Shown one piece after another: positions 8,072 to 16,064 of a stretch of 43,160 bases of DNA. The notes under the pieces were generated by a model that saw only the letters and a list, made by a program, of their open reading frames with translations, made no database searches and was not told where the DNA came from. The stretch lies in NCBI GenBank assembly GCA_964602895.1, contig CAZRTG010000006.1, positions 1 through 43,160 of the forward strand, in the 5' to 3' direction. Origin of the DNA: JAWXBM01 sp964602895. Its GTDB lineage: Bacteria; Pseudomonadota; Gammaproteobacteria; Xanthomonadales; SZUA-36. A program made the position numbers and the translations under genes. Each line of letters begins with the position of its first letter. The stretch's first letter is position 1.

Positions 8072-8544
8072 TGAAACGAATGCACATTCATGTAGGTGTA
8101 GAAAGCCTTGATCAAAGTATCAAATTCTACAACGCACTTTTTGGAGCGTTGCCCGTTAAAACCAAAACGGATTATGTCAAGTGGATGTTGGACGATCCTC
8201 GAATCAACTTTGCTATCTCGACTCGTTCGGGAAAGGCGGGAGTAGATCATCTTGGACTGCAAGTAGACGATGCGGGGGAGCTGCAAGAACTACGCGATCG
8301 GCATAAGAGCGTGGACCTGTCCATCTTTGTCGAAGGAGAGACGGTTTGCTGCTACGCCCGCTCCGACAAGTCATGGGTAGAAGATCCCTCCGTCATTGCA
8401 TGGGAAGCCTACAAAACGATGGAGGGCGTTCAATTATTCTCTACGTCTGCCTCATCACAGGAGAGGGCTTGCTGCACGCCGGAAACGAGAGATCCTCCGC
8501 ACTGCTGTGCGCCTTCTGAGAAAACAGCGGGATGTTGCGCTTGA
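8071..8544 (+). CDS. arsI: ArsI-type C-As lyase with Cys-rich tail
   Basis: This 157-residue vicinal-oxygen-chelate (glyoxalase-fold) protein is of the ArsI/CadI family. ArsI is an Fe(II)-dependent dioxygenase that cleaves the carbon-arsenic bond of trivalent organoarsenicals to give As(III). The expected metal ligands are visible: a His at 5 or 7 (MKRMHIHVGV), His60 (VDHLGLQV) and Glu112 (WEAYKTM). So is the substrate-binding Cys pair C93-C94 (ETVCCYARSDKSWV). After residue 125 comes a tail with three more vicinal Cys pairs (134-135, 145-146, 155-156), which looks suited to holding As(III). ATG 8071 overlaps the arsR stop and is preceded by AGAAAGG; the in-frame TTG at 8068 is less likely. 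The ars context favours ArsI over cadmium-induced CadI. Confidence 0.85.
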   Translation: MKRMHIHVGVESLDQSIKFYNALFGALPVKTKTDYVKWMLDDPRINFAISTRSGKAGVDHLGLQVDDAGELQELRDRHKSVDLSIFVEGETVCCYARSDKSWVEDPSVIAWEAYKTMEGVQLFSTSASSQERACCTPETRDPPHCCAPSEKTAGCCA

Positions 8545-8954
8545 TGAAAAATGTGCTTGTTCTTTGTACTGGAAATTCCTGTCGTTCCGTGATGGCCGAA
8601 GCCCTTATTAATCATTTGGGTAAAGGACGATTCAAAGCCGTGAGTGCAGGCAGCTTTCCTGCTGGCTATGTCCATCCCAAGTCTGTAACGACGCTGCGGC
8701 GTCATGGAATCGATGCGGGCGAACCACGAAGTAAATCGTGGGATGAATTTGAAAATCAGCACTTCGATCTTGTCATAACGGTCTGTGATCAGGCTGCCAG
8801 AGAAAGTTGTCCGGTATTTCAGGGTGAATTTGAAAAGAAACACTGGAGCACACCCGACCCTGCCAGGGTGGAAGGTACAGACGAAGAAACAGACAGGGCA
8901 TTTGATGAGGCGTTTCAGATGCTCAAAGACCGGATAGAAACAGAACTGTTATGA
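8544..8954 (+). CDS. arsC: ArsC arsenate reductase, thioredoxin-coupled type
   Basis: This 136-residue arsenate reductase of the low-molecular-weight tyrosine phosphatase fold reduces As(V) to As(III), which Acr3 then exports. The P-loop CTGNSCR (residues 8-14) holds the nucleophilic Cys8 and Arg14. Cys81 and Cys89 (VCDQAARESC) complete the Cys triad of the thioredoxin-dependent type (S. aureus pI258 ArsC). HWSTPDPA near residue 100 carries the conserved DP of this fold. The ATG at 8544 overlaps the arsI stop and gives the expected N-terminus. A start at 8532 would add four residues. Confidence 0.92.
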   Translation: MKNVLVLCTGNSCRSVMAEALINHLGKGRFKAVSAGSFPAGYVHPKSVTTLRRHGIDAGEPRSKSWDEFENQHFDLVITVCDQAARESCPVFQGEFEKKHWSTPDPARVEGTDEETDRAFDEAFQMLKDRIETELL

Positions 8955-9997
8955 GTATTGATACCGCATCCCCAATGGGATTATTTGAGCGTTATCTGTC
9001 ATTGTGGGTTGCCCTGTGCATTGCGATTGGTGTCGGATCAGGCGTTACGTTACCGATGCTTTTTGAGGCCATTGCGGGTATCGAATATGCCAGAGTCAAT
9101 CTGGTGGTTGCCGTATTCATCTGGGTGATGATCTATCCCATGATGGTCAACGTCGATTTTGCCTCTCTGAAAGACGTAGGCAAAAAGCCCAAAGGTTTGT
9201 GCATAACCCTCGTGGTAAATTGGCTGATCAAGCCCTTCACCATGGCAGCGCTGGGCATTTTCTTTTTCGAGTATGTATTTGCCGGATGGGTTGACCCACA
9301 AACGGCCAAGGAATACATCGCCGGTATGATTTTGCTTGGCGTTGCTCCCTGTACCGCTATGGTTTTTGTGTGGAGCCAGCTGGTACGGGGCGACGCCAAT
9401 TACACATTGGTCCAGGTCTCCATTAACGACATCATCATGGTGTTTGCCTTTGCGCCACTGGCCGCATTATTGCTTGGCGTCACGGACCTTGTCGTGCCTT
9501 GGGAAACCTTGCTGCTTTCCGTTGTGCTCTATGTCGTCATTCCTCTTGCAGCTGGGTATATAACCCGAAAAATACTGGATGGCGCTGGTAACGATGAGCG
9601 TATCAGCAGTTTTACGGCCAGGGTCAAGCCATTTTCTATTATGGGACTTCTGGCCACAGTGGTTTTGTTGTTCGGCTTTCAGGCGCAGACCATTTTGGAC
9701 AAACCCCTGGTCATTGCCCTGATCGCCATTCCGCTTTTGATTCAAAGTTATGGCATCTTTGTCATTGCATATGGATGGGGCTATTTCTGGCGTGTGCCGT
9801 TTAATACCGCTGCCCCGGCTGCATTGATTGGCACATCCAATTTCTTTGAATTAGCTGTTGCAGTTGCGATCAGTCTGTTTGGCTTGAATTCCGGTGCCGC
9901 GCTGGCGACTGTGGTGGGTGTGTTGGTCGAAGTACCCGTGATGCTTTCGCTTGTGGCGTTTGCTAATAGAACACGTCGGCATTTTGCTTATCAGTAG
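8951..9997 (+). CDS. acr3: Acr3 arsenite efflux permease
   Basis: This 348-residue, about ten-helix inner-membrane carrier of the bile/arsenite/riboflavin transporter family extrudes As(III). The conserved Cys134 (LLGVAPCTAMVFVWSQ) and the Glu in VVGVLVEVPVMLSL near the C-terminus are the residues known to be needed for Acr3 transport. YPMMVNVDF near residue 62 is also typical. The start overlaps the arsC stop by 4 nt (ATGA). A short hairpin (GCATGAA-GGCAA-TTCATGC, 9997-10015) follows at once, so this is likely the last gene of the operon. Confidence 0.95.
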   Translation: MSIDTASPMGLFERYLSLWVALCIAIGVGSGVTLPMLFEAIAGIEYARVNLVVAVFIWVMIYPMMVNVDFASLKDVGKKPKGLCITLVVNWLIKPFTMAALGIFFFEYVFAGWVDPQTAKEYIAGMILLGVAPCTAMVFVWSQLVRGDANYTLVQVSINDIIMVFAFAPLAALLLGVTDLVVPWETLLLSVVLYVVIPLAAGYITRKILDGAGNDERISSFTARVKPFSIMGLLATVVLLFGFQAQTILDKPLVIALIAIPLLIQSYGIFVIAYGWGYFWRVPFNTAAPAALIGTSNFFELAVAVAISLFGLNSGAALATVVGVLVEVPVMLSLVAFANRTRRHFAYQ

Positions 9998-10015
9998 CAT
10001 GAAGGCAATTCATGC
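9997..10015 (+). terminator. Weak hairpin after acr3
   Basis: A perfect 7-bp stem with a 5-nt loop begins at the last base of the acr3 stop codon. No T-run follows, so intrinsic termination would be weak. It may instead stabilise the 3' end of the transcript. Confidence 0.35.
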
Positions 10016-10071
10016 GATTAGCGTCATCGGCAGGATGGCCTGAATACTGATCGTGGTGAAGTTGAGCGCAT

Positions 10072-10914
10072 TCATTGTGCTGAGCCATCCGGAAGGCGGA
10101 TGGCGGTGACGATGGCCTTGAAGAACGGAAAATAGTCTGGTGTGCCGTAGTGGTTACCGGCAAGGACATGCGTCGGAAGCCGATAACCTTCAAAATCCCG
10201 GAACTCTGACAGATCGCCACCGAATGGCTGGAGTTGGTGTTTTCTTTCCCGGTTTGTATCGCTCCAACGTTGAAAGACGACTCGCACCGGAGCACCCTCA
10301 GCATCCACGTGCACGTCTATCGCCTGTTCAAGTACGCCATTGTGCATTGTGACGCGTGCGCTATTCTCGCTCGGTGGTTCCCAGGAGACGCCGTCTCCGG
10401 GCAGCATGCTGGCGGGTGCCCAGAACACACTGTCGGCCACGAGTCTGCCAAAGGCAGAGCGTTGATGATCAGGTCCGCTGGCCCGCGCTACCGGAATGAG
10501 GTTGAAAAGCCAGAATCGTGTCCATGACCCTTCTGGAAGTACGCCGTCCGATCCGCTGATGGCACCCGACTTCAGTGACCAGATGAAGCCATGTGGCGGG
10601 GAGAGAATCTGATGCGCCCGCATGGGCCGGTAGTTTGGCGCGGCCTTGGTACCCAGGCCAATCTCGCCTGTCATTTCAATTTCAACGACGCGTGTCAGAC
10701 GGGTCCCGGCTTGAATCGTGTAATTGAAATAGCGACGTGCGGGCTCGGGAAGATCGGCGACAAGGGCCGGATCGAAGGTCTGCCTTTGATCAGAATCCAG
10801 TTCGATCAAACGCTTCCAGGCGGTCTGATCAAGTCTGATATCGAGTGCTCTCCAGCCTGCCATAACGACAAGCAAAAGAAATACCAAACCGATGAAATAT
10901 CCAAGCCAGATCAT
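10072..10914 (-). CDS. DUF6544-type membrane-anchored protein
   Basis: This 280-residue protein has an N-terminal membrane segment (LGYFIGLVFLLLVVMAG, residues 4-20) followed by a soluble domain with the pattern of the DUF6544 (DUF6920-like) family: ALVADLPEPARRYFNYTIQA near residue 50, SGDLSEF-like repeats, and a C-terminus ending HYGTPDYFPFFKAIVTAIRL. Its function is unknown. It faces the acr3 end convergently. A second, truncated copy of its last 60 codons lies on the far side of the ars operon. The ATG abuts a REP-like hairpin (10916-11014) and has no Shine-Dalgarno, so the hairpin may have replaced the native leader. Confidence 0.75.
   Translation of the reverse strand: MIWLGYFIGLVFLLLVVMAGWRALDIRLDQTAWKRLIELDSDQRQTFDPALVADLPEPARRYFNYTIQAGTRLTRVVEIEMTGEIGLGTKAAPNYRPMRAHQILSPPHGFIWSLKSGAISGSDGVLPEGSWTRFWLFNLIPVARASGPDHQRSAFGRLVADSVFWAPASMLPGDGVSWEPPSENSARVTMHNGVLEQAIDVHVDAEGAPVRVVFQRWSDTNRERKHQLQPFGGDLSEFRDFEGYRLPTHVLAGNHYGTPDYFPFFKAIVTAIRLPDGSAQ
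10091..10255. repeat. Right copy of the 165-bp repeat flanking ars
   Basis: This stretch, the 3' part of the DUF6544-type gene, is 157/165 identical to 7425-7589 in the same orientation. Weaker similarity continues to a shared GTTGAGCGC at 10061 and 7391. The pair brackets the ars operon as imperfect direct repeats about 2.67 kb apart. Confidence 0.9.
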
Positions 10915-10915
10915 G

Positions 10916-11014
10916 ATGGGGTCAGCGTAAAGGTACAGAGTAAACTTGGCCAGGCCTTAACAGCTTATAGGGCACAATCGATCAATTTACTCTGTCCCTT
11001 TACTCTGGCCCCAT
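10916..11014. repeat. REP-like hairpin element
   Basis: Two 29-nt arms (10916-10944 and 10986-11014) pair at 26 of 29 positions around a 41-nt loop. Each arm is built from two diverged copies of a GTCAGAGTAAAG-like unit, a theme familiar from gammaproteobacterial REP/BIME elements mobilised by RAYT (REP-associated tyrosine) transposases. No RAYT gene lies in the window. It separates the metal-resistance part from the catabolic part. Confidence 0.75.
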
Positions 11015-11046
11015 TCTTTCGTTGTGGCAATTCACGAGGGCTATGG

Positions 11047-11850
11047 CTAATCCACTTCGCCTTCAATTTGCACGCGCAGTCCGGAACGTTTTTGCGGGAA
11101 ATAATCCCATAATGCGAGATGTTGGGTACAGCGATTATCCCAGAAGGCGACGGAATTCTTTTGCCAGCGAAAGCGCACCTGAAACTCGGGTTTTTCACAA
11201 TGATCAAACAGATAGGACAGTACTGCTTTACCTTCGAGTTCAGGAAGTTCATTGATATGTGAGGTAAAACCACGATTGACATAAATCGTTTTCCGTCCGG
11301 TCACCGGGTGTGGCCGGATAACCGGATGACTGGTTGTATTGTATTCCTTGTCCGGATTGAATCTCTTGAATGCGAGGCCGCCATCGTGAGTTGCAGTCAA
11401 GCCTTCAAGATAGGTTTTCATGCGAGCAGATAATTCATCATAGGCTGCGTACATGCTTGCAAAGACGGTATCGCCGCCAACCGGAGGCAGTACTTTTATA
11501 TTCAGGATGCTGCCCATCGGTGTTACCGGATCGCAGGACAAATCGGTGTGCCAGACTTCTCCCGACACATGCTTGGAGTTCTCATCAGCACTCAGTGCAC
11601 GCACTTCCGGATATTCATCCATGCCTTTCATCCCGGAATGGATATGCAGCTTGCCAAAATACATGCCGAATCGTTTAAGGCTTGCCGGGTCGAAGTCCTG
11701 ATCGCGAAAAAAAATGACCTGGTGCTCAAGCAAGGTATTGCGGATCTCCTCGACCACGGCTTTGTCCAGCGGCCGGGAGATGTCGATACCGCTGATTTCC
11801 GCACCAATGTACGGTGTTAGCGGCGTAACGGAAATAGATTTATGTTGCAT
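11047..11850 (-). CDS. TauD/TfdA-family 2-oxoglutarate dioxygenase
   Basis: This 267-residue Fe(II)/2-oxoglutarate-dependent dioxygenase resembles taurine dioxygenase. The metal triad is His101-x-Asp103 (VWHTDLSC) and His244 (CTQHLALWDY). Arg255 or Arg259 (QKRSGLRVQIEG) should bind the 2-oxoglutarate carboxylate. The N-terminus (PLTPYIGAEISGIDIS) is also typical. Such enzymes hydroxylate a substrate so that sulfonate, ether or amine parts leave. The true substrate is unknown and the taurine name should not be assumed. It lies last in the minus-strand run after the molybdenum hydroxylase genes, 101 nt behind the MoaD-like gene, and may share their transcript. Confidence 0.9.
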   Translation of the reverse strand: MQHKSISVTPLTPYIGAEISGIDISRPLDKAVVEEIRNTLLEHQVIFFRDQDFDPASLKRFGMYFGKLHIHSGMKGMDEYPEVRALSADENSKHVSGEVWHTDLSCDPVTPMGSILNIKVLPPVGGDTVFASMYAAYDELSARMKTYLEGLTATHDGGLAFKRFNPDKEYNTTSHPVIRPHPVTGRKTIYVNRGFTSHINELPELEGKAVLSYLFDHCEKPEFQVRFRWQKNSVAFWDNRCTQHLALWDYFPQKRSGLRVQIEGEVD

Positions 11851-11951
11851 GTCAATTGCTACTGTCCTCTCATTTATTTGTCAAATTCGGGAATCAGGAT
11901 GCATATCTCATACCTGATTATTCACACCGGATTGCTGAAGGGTTATATGCT

Positions 11952-12215
11952 TTAACCGCCACTGACAGCAGGAATGAACACCACTTCGTTTTCTTCTGAC
12001 AGGGGTTGAAGCAAGCCCAGTTGGCTGATCTTGCCATCCAGCATAATGGCTATACCAGGTTTTAGCCTGTCTTGCTTCACCAAGGCATCTTTTATTCCCG
12101 GATAGTTTTTTTCCATTTCACTTATGAGTTCTCGTACATTTTTACCGCTCGCCTGCACAGCTTCCAGGTTTTCTGTATACACCTGCATTGGCCGTGGAAT
12201 TCTGACTGTTGTCAT
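11952..12215 (-). CDS. MoaD/ThiS-like ubiquitin-fold protein
   Basis: This 87-residue protein of the MoaD/ThiS beta-grasp type ends in Gly-Gly (VVFIPAVSGG). The tail is the one that is adenylated and turned into a thiocarboxylate when such proteins donate sulfur. A good Shine-Dalgarno (AGGTGA) precedes the ATG. It sits 36 nt after the large subunit of a molybdenum hydroxylase. It could therefore be a dedicated MoaD for pterin synthesis, or a sulfur carrier for the sulfido ligand such enzymes need. ThiS-like sulfur delivery to another product is an alternative. Confidence 0.85.
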   Translation of the reverse strand: MTTVRIPRPMQVYTENLEAVQASGKNVRELISEMEKNYPGIKDALVKQDRLKPGIAIMLDGKISQLGLLQPLSEENEVVFIPAVSGG

Positions 12216-12251
12216 ATATCACCTGTAAAGAATTCAACCATTGTGCAACGA

Positions 12252-14537
12252 TCAAGTATCAGCAGCCTGTTTTTGCTTTATGGCAGCACACACCTTATGT
12301 GGCGCCATGGGCATTGAGTTCATACGGACACCGACTGCGTCGTGAATTGCATTGGCGATGGCTGCCGAGGGCGGGATGATGGAATGTTCACCACACCCAC
12401 GGACTCCAAACGGATGCAACGGATTGGGCGACTCAAGTATTACTGTTTCGATCATCGGGATATCCAGTGTTGTTGGCATGCGGTAGTCCAACAGGCTTGC
12501 ATTCTTCAGATGCCCCTCAGCATCGTAGAAGTAACCTTCATTTAAAGCCATGCCTATCCCCTGAACAGTTGCTCCTTGCATCTGCCCCTCAACATAGTCC
12601 GGGTGTACTGCCTTACCTACATCCTGAAATACGGTATAACGCAGAATATCCACCTTGCCTGTTTCGGTATCCACTTCTACATCAACCAGATGCGCGGCGG
12701 TGCCGGGAATGAAACTCTGGGGCGACTTGCTCATGTTCACGGTGATGGGTCCACCGGTCTCATGTAACTTGCCACACAGGTCGTGAAAAGATATCGACAG
12801 GTTCGAATCTTCCTTGCAGCTGAAAATGCCATTGTCTACGCTGACAAGTTCGGGATCGGTTTCCCATAGCAGCGCAGCTCGTTCTGACATTTTTTTCAAT
12901 ACTTCCTGTGCTGCGTAATAAATTACGGCACCGGTAGCGTAGGTAGTGCGGCTTCCAATGGTAGGTAAGGAAAAATCGGTGGAGTCGGTATCTCCAACCG
13001 ATGCGGTAACATGTTTCACATCGATACCCAACGCCTCGGCTGCCTGCATTGCAAATGTCATACGCGTGCCACTGAGATCCGGACTGGCGGTCATTATTTG
13101 TACCGAACCGTCGGGGTTTATCGAGATTTTTGCGCTGGAGGCTTCGCCGAGATTAAACCACAGGATATAGGCCAGACCCCGCCCCTGATTTTTGCCCGTG
13201 AGGGGAGCTGTATAATGTGGATGTGCTTTGACTGCTTCCAGCATGCTAACGGTATCAATGGGTGTCAAGGGAAAGCCCGGCACCAGCAGATCACCCGTTT
13301 TTGTGAGATTTTTCATTCGGAAGTCAATGCCGTCCATTTCTAGCATACGGGCCAGTTCATCGATTACCTGTTCCACCGCAAACACGGCCTGAGCCGCACC
13401 CGGCGCCCGGTAAGGACGCATCGTCGGCTTGTTGACGATGACGTCAAAGCCGTTAATCTGAATATTCGGAATGTTGTAGCGAGAGGTCGAGGAAATTGCG
13501 CCGAGGAAAATCGGACCGCCGGCATATGCGCCTGCTTCATACGCAAGGTGCAGATCAGCCGCGACCAGGGTGCCATCTTTTTTTACACCAAATTTCACTT
13601 TTATATAGGTGCCGGAACAGGGTCCGGTCGCACGAAATACTTCGTCGCGTCGAAGTGCAATCTTGACCGGTCGACGGGACTTTTTTGACAGCATGGCGGC
13701 GATCGGTTCCAGATAAATGCGTTCCTTGCCCCCAAATCCACCACCGATTTCCATGGGAATTACCTTGACTTTGGCCATCGGCACCAAAAGCACTTCGGCC
13801 AGATGATCGCGCACGTGGAATGTTCCCTGTGTTGCGGTCCACACGGTGATGTAGTCGTTACTATCCCAGTTCACTGTGCTGATATGGCTTTCAATATAAC
13901 CCTGGTGAATTGTCTCCGAAGTGAATTCTCTTTCAATAGTGATGTCAGCCTCGGCAAATCCCTTCTCCAGATCACCACTTCCCAATTGCATACGGGAAGC
14001 GTTTGGCAGGTATTTCTTTGTCTCAAAAATAAAGGCGCCAGGAAAATAATTCTCATGTATGACAGGTGCACCAGCAGCCATGGCAGTCCGAACATCCATA
14101 ACCGGTGGTAAGAGTTCATATTCTACTTTGATTAAGTTTGCTGCTTCCTCCGCGATATGCGAGTTTTCGGCTGCTACTCCAGCTATGGCGTGGCCGTCGT
14201 ACAGGACCTTGTCCCGGGCGATACAGTTGGCCGCAACATCGGCAATATTGACCATGCCGGCTTTACCCTGACTGATCATTTCACTTTTAATTCGGGGAAA
14301 ATCGGCACTTGTGACAACAGCGTACACCCCGGGTAAGGCCTCAGCGGCACTGGTGTCAATCGACTTGATTTTCGCATGGGCATGAGGACTGCGCAGGATA
14401 CTTCCATGAATCATATTGGGTGTATGGAAATCGTCACCGAACAAGGCGCGGCCGGTAACTTTGTCCAATCCGTCCGGCCGGATAGGGCGAGTGCCAAGCA
14501 CATGAAATTCTTTTGCTGATTGTTCCCGTTTTGTCAT
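12252..14537 (-). CDS. Molybdenum hydroxylase large (Mo-pterin) subunit
   Basis: This 761-residue catalytic subunit belongs to the xanthine dehydrogenase/CoxL family, whose enzymes hydroxylate a carbon next to a ring nitrogen or an aldehyde using water. Seen motifs are the N-terminal GTRPIRPDGLDKVTGRALF, the GGGFGGK cofactor loop (residues 265-271), the RPYRAPGAAQA loop (374-384) and the catalytic Glu717 in GVRGCGEHS. The CO-dehydrogenase loop with its active-site Cys (AYXCSFR) is absent, so this is not form I CoxL. The substrate is most likely an N-heterocycle or aldehyde. The gene starts 1 nt after the stop of the Fe-S subunit. Transcription runs FAD subunit, Fe-S subunit, Mo subunit, MoaD-like protein. 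Confidence 0.92.
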   Translation of the reverse strand: MTKREQSAKEFHVLGTRPIRPDGLDKVTGRALFGDDFHTPNMIHGSILRSPHAHAKIKSIDTSAAEALPGVYAVVTSADFPRIKSEMISQGKAGMVNIADVAANCIARDKVLYDGHAIAGVAAENSHIAEEAANLIKVEYELLPPVMDVRTAMAAGAPVIHENYFPGAFIFETKKYLPNASRMQLGSGDLEKGFAEADITIEREFTSETIHQGYIESHISTVNWDSNDYITVWTATQGTFHVRDHLAEVLLVPMAKVKVIPMEIGGGFGGKERIYLEPIAAMLSKKSRRPVKIALRRDEVFRATGPCSGTYIKVKFGVKKDGTLVAADLHLAYEAGAYAGGPIFLGAISSTSRYNIPNIQINGFDVIVNKPTMRPYRAPGAAQAVFAVEQVIDELARMLEMDGIDFRMKNLTKTGDLLVPGFPLTPIDTVSMLEAVKAHPHYTAPLTGKNQGRGLAYILWFNLGEASSAKISINPDGSVQIMTASPDLSGTRMTFAMQAAEALGIDVKHVTASVGDTDSTDFSLPTIGSRTTYATGAVIYYAAQEVLKKMSERAALLWETDPELVSVDNGIFSCKEDSNLSISFHDLCGKLHETGGPITVNMSKSPQSFIPGTAAHLVDVEVDTETGKVDILRYTVFQDVGKAVHPDYVEGQMQGATVQGIGMALNEGYFYDAEGHLKNASLLDYRMPTTLDIPMIETVILESPNPLHPFGVRGCGEHSIIPPSAAIANAIHDAVGVRMNSMPMAPHKVCAAIKQKQAADT

Positions 14538-14538
14538 T

Positions 14539-15018
14539 TCAATTCTCCGCCATGCTGTCGGCCGCTATCTTCACCGAACGGATCAGCTTGTCGTAGCCGG
14601 TGCAGCGACACAGATTACCGGCCAGCCAATGCCTGATTTGTTGTTCATCAGGTCTGGGGTTTCTATCAAGCAATGCCTTTGCCGCAATGAGAAAACCCGG
14701 GGTGCAGATCCCGCATTGCAGACCGGTCTGTTCCAGAAAAGCTTTTTGCAAGGGATGCAGTTCGCCGTTCTGTGCCAATCCTTCGACGGTTTCAATTTCT
14801 TTTCCTTCCGCTTCAACCCCCAGGACACAACAGGAATCAACCAACACGCCATCCATGATGACACTGCAAGCACCACAGTTGCCGTCATTGCAACCTTCTT
14901 TGGTTCCGGTAAGAAACAATACATCACGAAGTACTTCAAGAAGGCTCTGTCTCGGTTCGCATAGAAAATCAATTGGCTTACGATTGATTGTGGTCGTCAC
15001 ATGTCTTCGTTTACTCAT
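14539..15018 (-). CDS. Molybdenum hydroxylase [2Fe-2S] small subunit
   Basis: This 159-residue iron-sulfur subunit carries electrons between the Mo site and FAD. The N-terminal plant-ferredoxin cluster has Cys43, Cys48, Cys51 and Cys63 or Cys64 (EGCNDGNCGACSV, DSCCV). The C-terminal helical cluster has Cys102 and Cys105 (QCGICTPGF) and Cys137 and Cys139 (NLCRCTGY). All eight expected ligands are present. The start overlaps the stop of the FAD subunit gene by 4 nt, so the subunits are translationally coupled. Confidence 0.95.
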   Translation of the reverse strand: MSKRRHVTTTINRKPIDFLCEPRQSLLEVLRDVLFLTGTKEGCNDGNCGACSVIMDGVLVDSCCVLGVEAEGKEIETVEGLAQNGELHPLQKAFLEQTGLQCGICTPGFLIAAKALLDRNPRPDEQQIRHWLAGNLCRCTGYDKLIRSVKIAADSMAEN

Positions 15019-15893
15019 AACGTTTCTCCCCTGGCGCGCTTGACGGCGTCAATTAACACTCGCTTTGTCAGTGTTTCCACCAGTTGCAAACGGTGTTCTA
15101 CAGTTCCTCTCATATCATCAATCGGGCGAGCTGCATCTCTGGCAATCCGAGCTGCATTCAAAATTGATTCCTCGTTCACTGGCCTGTCAGCCAGGGCAGC
15201 CCCCGCTTCCCTGACAAACAGGGGGGTCGGGGCCACGGAGCCAATGGCAATACGGGCGGAGCGAAAGTTGATGCCCGCCTCATCCAGTTCAACAAAGGCA
15301 GCCGAGTTTGCAACCGCAATATCCATTTCATTACGTGGAATAAAACGCAGAAAGCGGGCACCTGAATGAGGAACCGGGGCCGGAATAAACAGACTGACCA
15401 GGATGGCGTCATCCTCGAGAACCGTCTTGCCAGGCGCAATACAGAATTCTTCAACGGGAATTTGCAGTTCTCCCTTGCCACTGACAACATTCGCTACGGC
15501 GCTACAGGCGATCAATGTGGGGATTGAATCGGCACTTGGCGCTGCATTGCACAGATTTCCACCAATGCTGGCGCGGCCCTGAATCTGAATCCCGCCAATC
15601 AACTTTGCAGAATCAACCAGTGCAGGATAACTTTTCGCGATCCGATCGTTTTCGTAGATGGTTCTGCAACTGACGCTTGCACCGATGGTCAGGCCGGTCT
15701 CATCCATTTTCACTTCGGACAGCTCAGGTATTTTCTTGATATCGATTACCACAGCAGGCCGTTTGCGTCTGGCTCGCATTAAGACAATCAAATCGGTACC
15801 GCCAGCCAGCACATTGGTAAAGCCTTTATTGGCAGCCATAAATCCAATAGCTTCTTGCAAACTGTCAGGAAGGTGATATTCGAAATCATGCAT
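15015..15893 (-). CDS. Molybdenum hydroxylase FAD subunit
   Basis: This 292-residue CoxM-type flavoprotein subunit has the two FAD motifs of the family, AGGTDLIVLMRAR (residues 30-42) and IGGNLCNAAPSADS (110-123), and a C-terminal CO_deh_flav_C domain (ARIAIGSVAPTPLFVREAGA). It passes electrons from the Fe-S subunit to an acceptor (quinone, cytochrome or NAD). It is the first gene of the Mo hydroxylase operon. The promoter lies in the 171-bp gap shared with the divergent TonB receptor, which contains a candidate GntR site. Confidence 0.93.
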   Translation of the reverse strand: MHDFEYHLPDSLQEAIGFMAANKGFTNVLAGGTDLIVLMRARRKRPAVVIDIKKIPELSEVKMDETGLTIGASVSCRTIYENDRIAKSYPALVDSAKLIGGIQIQGRASIGGNLCNAAPSADSIPTLIACSAVANVVSGKGELQIPVEEFCIAPGKTVLEDDAILVSLFIPAPVPHSGARFLRFIPRNEMDIAVANSAAFVELDEAGINFRSARIAIGSVAPTPLFVREAGAALADRPVNEESILNAARIARDAARPIDDMRGTVEHRLQLVETLTKRVLIDAVKRARGETL

Positions 15894-15976
15894 TAATCAA
15901 TTCTCCTTGAATAACGGTATTGCGGCCCATTGGAAAATGTTGCCTGCCAGATATTACTGTAGTACGATCCGGCTGT

Positions 15977-15996
15977 GTACACATAATACATAATAA
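15977..15996. promoter_or_regulatory. Weak candidate GntR site, Mo hydroxylase/TonB promoter
   Basis: GTACACATAATACATAATAA matches the strong palindrome at 20558-20577 in 13 of 20 positions, concentrated in the first four bases and in the ATACATA half. It lies between the divergent FAD-subunit and TonB receptor genes. On its own this is weak; the support is position and recurrence. Confidence 0.3.
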
Positions 15997-16064
15997 ATTA
16001 TTCACTGATATCTTAACTTGTTTCGTTAACTTATCAACCGCTAATTCCGTTGGGAAAGGGATCT

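Noticed and set aside
10916..11014. CRISPR repeat or insertion-sequence end
   Set aside because: Only two inverted arms are present, with no spacer series, transposase or target duplication seen.
11047..11850. Taurine dioxygenase proper
   Set aside because: Only the fold and iron/2-oxoglutarate residues are seen; there are no sulfonate transport genes nearby.
12252..15893. Aerobic carbon monoxide dehydrogenase (CoxMSL)
   Set aside because: Subunit types match, but the form I active-site loop with Cys is absent from the large subunit, so CO oxidation is not supported.
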